This document shows positions 19,479 through 22,892 of a DNA stretch of 22,892 bases, piece after piece. A program made the translations under genes and the position numbers. The notes below the pieces were generated by a model. It had not been told where the DNA came from, made no database searches, and saw only the letters and a program-made list of their open reading frames with translations. How positions within the stretch are numbered: the first letter of the stretch is position 1; each line of letters opens with the position of its first letter. Source of the DNA: Pseudomonadota bacterium (lineage in GTDB: Bacteria > Pseudomonadota > Gammaproteobacteria > Xanthomonadales > Xanthomonadaceae); NCBI GenBank assembly GCA_023430045.1, contig JAEZCF010000148.1, forward strand, positions 1-22,892, read 5' to 3'.

Positions 19479-21236
19479 TCAGTGCTCGGCCAGCCAGCGC
19501 TCGATACCGCGCCGATCGCGTGCGGCCAGCAATTTCGGAGCATGCGCGCGCAACAGGCCCAAGTCGCTCTCGCGGATCGCGCGGCGCACTTCCAGCAGCG
19601 TGCCGGGATGCAGGCTGAACTCGGTGAGTCCCAGTGCCAGCAGCATTGACGTCAACCGTGCATCACCGGCGATTTCGCCACATACCGCCACCGGTATGCG
19701 ATACCGGGTGCCGGTTTCGATGACCATCGCCAGCAACCGCAGCACGGCCGGGTGTAGTGGCGAATACAGTTCGCCCAGCGCTTCATTGTTGCGGTCCGCC
19801 GCCAGCAGATACTGCACCAGATCGTTGGTGCCGATGGAAAGAAAATCCACCAGGTCGATGAAGCTCTCCAGCGCGAGTGCGGCTGCCGGCACTTCGATCA
19901 TCGCACCCAGTGGCACGTGGGCGGCGACCTCGTGGCCTTCGGCCAGCAGTTGTTCGGACAGCCTGCCCATGCGCCGGCGCACCGCCAGCAGCTCTTCCCG
20001 CGTGCTGACCATCGGCACCAGCACGCGCAGCTTGCCGTAGGCACTGGCACGCAGGATCGCCCGCAACTGGGTGTCGGCTACCTTGGGTCGTGCCAGCGAA
20101 AGCCGCACGCCACGCAGTCCCAGCGCGGGATTGTCCTCGTTGCTCAGGGTCAGGCCGGTGCGGTCGGCCTTGTCAGCGCCCAGGTCCAACGTCCGGATTG
20201 TCACTGGCCGGCCGGCCATGCCAAGCGCCGCATCGCGGTACGCCTGGAACTGCTCTTCTTCGTCCGGCAGCTCGTTGCGCTGCAGGAACAGGAATTCGGT
20301 GCGGTACAGCCCCAGCCCTTGCGCGCCAAAGGCATGCGCCTCGGTGACATCGTCCAGTGATTCGGCATTGGCCAGCAGGGCGATATCCACCTGGTCGAGC
20401 GTACGGCTGGGCTTGGTGCGCAGGCGGCCGAGCTCGCGCTGTTCGCGCGCGTGTTCCTTCAGCCGCACGCGGTAGTCGCGCAGATTGTCGGCCTGAGGGT
20501 TGACGGTGATGCTGCCATCACTGGCGTCGACGATCAGCACGTCGCCATCGCTGACCTTGTGCAGCAGGTTGGGGATGTTGACGATCAACGGCAGGTGCAG
20601 GCTGCGCGCGAGGATGGCACTGTGCGACAGCGCACTGCCGGCTGCGGTGATGATCGCGACCACGCCCTGCGACTGCAGCTGCGCCAGCTCTGATGGCGCG
20701 ATGTTGTCGCAGACCAGGATTTCACCGGCAAGCCCTTTCACCGATGGCGGCAGTTCCGGTTGCAGGAAGGCGTGGATGCGGCCGATCACATGGTCCAGAT
20801 CGTCCATGCGGCTTTTAAGGTACGCATCGTCCATGCCGTCGAACACCTTGGCCAGGCGATCGCGTTGCAGGCGTAGTGCGTAGCCCGCGCTGTAATGGCC
20901 GCTGCGGATCAGTTCGTCCAGCCCGTGCAGCAGTTCGGGGTCGTCCAGCAGCAAGGCGTGCAGGTCCAGGAACTCACCGACCTCCTGGTTCAACGCCCCC
21001 TTCAACCGCTGGCGAAGCTCGTGCATTTCCGCGCGGGCGGCCTCGACGGCCTTGTGCAGACGGCGCAGTTCCTTGTCCACCTGCTGGGGTACGACGCGCT
21101 GCTCGGCAACCTCCAGCGAATGCGGCAGGCGTACCCGGGCACGGCCCAGCGCGGTGCCGCGCGACGCGCCATGGCCGGACAGCAACAGCACCGGCCGGGG
21201 GCCGCTGGCGAGCTGTCCTGCGCGGGCGCGAGGCAC
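19479..21236 (-). CDS. ptsI: Phosphoenolpyruvate-protein phosphotransferase (PTS enzyme I)
   Basis: Enzyme I takes phosphate from phosphoenolpyruvate and passes it to HPr. The 585-residue protein has the N-terminal swivel domain with the phosphorylated histidine in GSALSHSAILARSL (about H205). The PEP-binding barrel follows, with GLYRTEFLFL, RTLDLGADK and the catalytic cysteine in VAVCGEIAGD. The open frame runs to 21350, but that part overlaps ptsH. I chose the GTG at 21236, one base after the ptsH stop codon, with GAGGA about 9 bases upstream. A GTG at 21191 (then LLLSGHGASRG) would give 570 residues and is possible, but has no ribosome site. It lies in a regulatory PTS cluster with EIIA(Man), HPr and RapZ, with no sugar permease in the window. 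Confidence 0.95.
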   Translation of the reverse strand: MPRARAGQLASGPRPVLLLSGHGASRGTALGRARVRLPHSLEVAEQRVVPQQVDKELRRLHKAVEAARAEMHELRQRLKGALNQEVGEFLDLHALLLDDPELLHGLDELIRSGHYSAGYALRLQRDRLAKVFDGMDDAYLKSRMDDLDHVIGRIHAFLQPELPPSVKGLAGEILVCDNIAPSELAQLQSQGVVAIITAAGSALSHSAILARSLHLPLIVNIPNLLHKVSDGDVLIVDASDGSITVNPQADNLRDYRVRLKEHAREQRELGRLRTKPSRTLDQVDIALLANAESLDDVTEAHAFGAQGLGLYRTEFLFLQRNELPDEEEQFQAYRDAALGMAGRPVTIRTLDLGADKADRTGLTLSNEDNPALGLRGVRLSLARPKVADTQLRAILRASAYGKLRVLVPMVSTREELLAVRRRMGRLSEQLLAEGHEVAAHVPLGAMIEVPAAALALESFIDLVDFLSIGTNDLVQYLLAADRNNEALGELYSPLHPAVLRLLAMVIETGTRYRIPVAVCGEIAGDARLTSMLLALGLTEFSLHPGTLLEVRRAIRESDLGLLRAHAPKLLAARDRRGIERWLAEH

Positions 21237-21237
21237 C

Positions 21238-21507
21238 TCAGCTGTCCTCGTCGAAGCGACGTTCGAACAGCGCGACCACGGCATCCATCGCCGCCTGTTC
21301 GTCTTCGCCGCTGATGCGCACGGTAACCGGCGTGCCCTGGCCGGCGGCAAGCAGCATCACGCCCATGATGCTCTTGGCGTTGATTTCCCGGCCCTTGGCG
21401 GCCATGGTCACGTTGCAGCGGAACGGGGCAAGCTCCTGCACCAGCTTCGCGGTGGCGCGAGCGTGCAGGCCCAGGCGGTTGGTTACGGTGAGTTCTTGTT
21501 CAAGCAT
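21238..21507 (-). CDS. ptsH: HPr phosphocarrier protein
   Basis: HPr relays phosphate from enzyme I to EIIA domains. The 89-residue protein has the phosphorylated histidine in GLHARATAKL (H15). It also has the regulatory serine in NAKSIMGVM (S46), the residue phosphorylated by HPr kinase in bacteria that have HprK. In relatives hprK lies just upstream of rapZ, beyond this window. The gene overlaps the EIIA gene by 8 bases, and its stop codon is one base from the ptsI start, so the three are translationally coupled. Confidence 0.97.
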   Translation of the reverse strand: MLEQELTVTNRLGLHARATAKLVQELAPFRCNVTMAAKGREINAKSIMGVMLLAAGQGTPVTVRISGEDEQAAMDAVVALFERRFDEDS

Positions 21508-21892
21508 CGTCGATTATCGCTCCATTGCGTGCGCCCGCCGCCGCAGTAGCGGGCAGTTGATCCATTCCCTGTTCCGGATAATTCATCACCCGCAGCAGCA
21601 TCGGCAGGCTCAGCGCCGCTACCCGCCGTGCCGGTGTCCCCAACCGTGCCAGTGCGGCGGCAAGGTTGCTGGGGCTGGCGCCGTACAGGTCGGTCAGGAT
21701 CAGCACGCCCTGGCCGCCGTCCACCCGGCGCATGGCGGCCGAGGCAAGCGGAAGCAGGGTGTCCAGGTCTGCGTCGAACGGTACTTCGAAAGCTTCAGTC
21801 TTCAGCGGCAACTGCCGTAGGAGCCGGGTCGCCACAGCAAGCAGGGCGGGTCCGACACCAGGATGCGTTACGAGGAGAATGCCACAGGTCAT
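21500..21892 (-). CDS. PTS EIIA component, mannose family
   Basis: The 130-residue protein is a stand-alone EIIA(Man)-type domain. The active-site histidine is in LLVTHPGVG (H10), and LILTDLYGASPSN is the characteristic second motif. Without EIIB or EIIC partners in view, its role is presumably regulatory, as for the similar lone EIIA in other proteobacterial rapZ-ptsH-ptsI clusters. The start at 21892 is the only good ATG; its ribosome site (GGGT) is weak. It overlaps ptsH by 8 bases and begins about 120 bases after rapZ, the largest gap in the cluster before ptsI. Confidence 0.93.
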   Translation of the reverse strand: MTCGILLVTHPGVGPALLAVATRLLRQLPLKTEAFEVPFDADLDTLLPLASAAMRRVDGGQGVLILTDLYGASPSNLAAALARLGTPARRVAALSLPMLLRVMNYPEQGMDQLPATAAAGARNGAIIDDA

Positions 21893-21965
21893 TACCCAAC
21901 GTTAACAGGTCAGGATGAAAGCGCGATAGCACGATCGCAGCGCCGCAGTGTTCCGTATTCAGGGA

Positions 21966-22007
21966 GGGGACGGAGGAGGTTATTTCCAATTAACCACCTC
22001 CGTCCCC
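21966..22007. repeat. Long GGGGACGGAGG palindrome between rapZ and the EIIA gene
   Basis: Two arms of 17 bases, GGGGACGGAGG-A-GGTTA and its reverse complement, pair with a single A/A mismatch around an 8-base loop. The hairpin starts 5 bases after the rapZ stop codon. The T run lies on the plus-strand side (22009-22013), so it is not a standard terminator for the leftward rapZ message. The GGGGAC...GTCCCC ends resemble dispersed palindromes seen in many proteobacteria; that identification is from memory and unproven here. Confidence 0.7.
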
Positions 22008-22012
22008 ATTTT

Positions 22013-22892
22013 TCAGTCGAGCTCGCGGTGGTAGGTGGCCACGTCCTGCCAGCCTTGCTCGCGGGCGTGGCGCGCCATGCGCTCGGCCAGGTATACCGAG
22101 CGGTGCTTGCCGCCGGTGCAGCCGAATGCGACGGTCACATAGCTGCGGGTGTCGTTGCCGAGTTTCGGCAGCCAGGTGTCGAGAAAATCCATCAGCTGCG
22201 CGAGATATCGCTGTACGTCCGGCTGGGCTTCCAGATAGTCGCGCACACCGCCTTCGCGACCGCTGAGCGGGCGCAGTTCAGGGTCCCAGTGCGGATTCGG
22301 CAGCACCCGGGCGTCGAAGACGAAATCGGCCTCGGCAGGCACACCGCGCTTGTACGCGAACGATTCGAACAGCAGCGAAAGCCGGGTCGCGTGGTCCAGT
22401 GCATACCCGGTGACGATCTGCCGCCGCAGCTGATGCACGTTGAGCGGGGTGGTGTCGATTATCGCGTCCGCAGCCGCGCGCAGCGGAGCGGTCAGTTCGC
22501 GTTCGCGCTCGATCGCTTCCGGCAGCGACAGCCCGAGCTGGCTCAACGGGTGTCGGCGGCGGGTATCGGCGTATCGCTTGAGCAGCGTTTCGTCGCTGGC
22601 TTCGAAGAACAGCAGCTGCGCGCGCACGCCGGCTTCCTCGGCCTGCTGGCGCCACTGCGTGAGCTGGCTGAGGTCGCTCTGTCCACGCACGTCGATGCCT
22701 ACTGCCAGGCGGCGAGGTGGTGTGCCCGGTGCGCCCAGCACGCTGCGTACGAAATCCGGCAGGAGATCGATCGGCAGGTTGTCCGAGCAGTAGTAATCCT
22801 GGTCTTCGAACGTTTTCAGGGCGACGGATTTACCCGAACCGGACAGGCCGCTGACGATGATCAGGGGCGGGGCGGAGGGGGTGGCAGTGTTC
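22013..22892 (-). CDS. rapZ: RapZ, RNase adapter / nucleotide-binding protein (5' end cut by window)
   Basis: RapZ (YvcJ family) binds nucleotides and small RNAs; in E. coli it directs RNase E to the GlmZ RNA to control amino-sugar synthesis. The coding frame stays open to the window edge, starting with NTATSAPPLIIVSG and the P-loop GLSGSGKS. The last base at the edge, G on the minus strand, fits an ATG whose first two bases lie just outside, so probably only the initiator methionine is missing. The C-terminal part shows FGCTGGKHRSVYLAERM, the conserved RNA-binding region. A shorter start at 22741 (GTG) would lose the P-loop and is rejected. It heads the PTS cluster, as in many beta- and gammaproteobacteria. 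Confidence 0.95.
   Translation of the reverse strand, partial: NTATPSAPPLIIVSGLSGSGKSVALKTFEDQDYYCSDNLPIDLLPDFVRSVLGAPGTPPRRLAVGIDVRGQSDLSQLTQWRQQAEEAGVRAQLLFFEASDETLLKRYADTRRRHPLSQLGLSLPEAIERERELTAPLRAAADAIIDTTPLNVHQLRRQIVTGYALDHATRLSLLFESFAYKRGVPAEADFVFDARVLPNPHWDPELRPLSGREGGVRDYLEAQPDVQRYLAQLMDFLDTWLPKLGNDTRSYVTVAFGCTGGKHRSVYLAERMARHAREQGWQDVATYHRELD

Noticed and set aside
21966..22013. Rho-independent terminator for rapZ
   Set aside because: The hairpin is strong, but the T run follows it on the plus strand, opposite to rapZ transcription; on the minus strand the hairpin is followed by TCCCTG.

Overview
The window looks like a chromosomal segment of a Stenotrophomonas species (Xanthomonadaceae, S. 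maltophilia group). GC is high. The pilus genes, the algH-ruvX-pyrB run and the rapZ-EIIA-ptsH-ptsI-mgtE run are all of Xanthomonadaceae type. Short GTAG-headed palindromes, the SMAG-type REP elements of S. maltophilia, occur fifteen times by my count, together with a REP-associated tyrosine transposase (RAYT).

Layout. (1) 1-3612: type IV pilus genes. pilC-pilD-coaE run leftward as a tight operon, and pilA runs rightward from a strong sigma-54-type promoter. (2) 3613-5730: an accessory insertion between pilA and pilB, made of AT-rich spacer, a decayed fragment of a membrane/spermidine-synthase-like gene, and a leftward hipBA toxin-antitoxin pair. (3) 5776-8805: the intact copy of that membrane/synthase gene, with two REP palindromes built into its reading frame. 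(4) 8979-10703: pilB, the pilus extension ATPase. (5) 10801-13989: a YitT-like membrane protein converges on tag (3-methyladenine glycosylase) and a DUF4153-type membrane protein, with five REP elements between. (6) 14065-16061: algH-ruvX-pyrB. (7) 16109-16698: a RAYT flanked by inverted REP copies. (8) 16714-17514: a lipoprotein alpha/beta hydrolase. (9) 17604-22892: the leftward rapZ - EIIA(Man) - HPr - enzyme I - MgtE - zinc-ribbon series, a regulatory PTS with no sugar permease in view; a triple REP array separates ptsI from mgtE.

How the parts work together. PilA is the pilin, PilD cleaves and methylates its leader, PilC is the inner-membrane platform and PilB powers extension; the sensor/regulator pair that would drive the pilA promoter is not in the window. 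Enzyme I, HPr and EIIA(Man) form a phosphorelay beside RapZ, and HPr keeps the regulatory serine.

The most notable structure is how closely REP elements have merged with genes. The stop codons of two convergent genes lie inside the GTAG heads of the REPs at the two ends of one array, two REPs sit in frame in inter-membrane linkers of one protein, and two arrays look like tandem duplications of a REP plus its spacer. The second notable feature is the hipBA pair lying between a dead and a living copy of the same gene.
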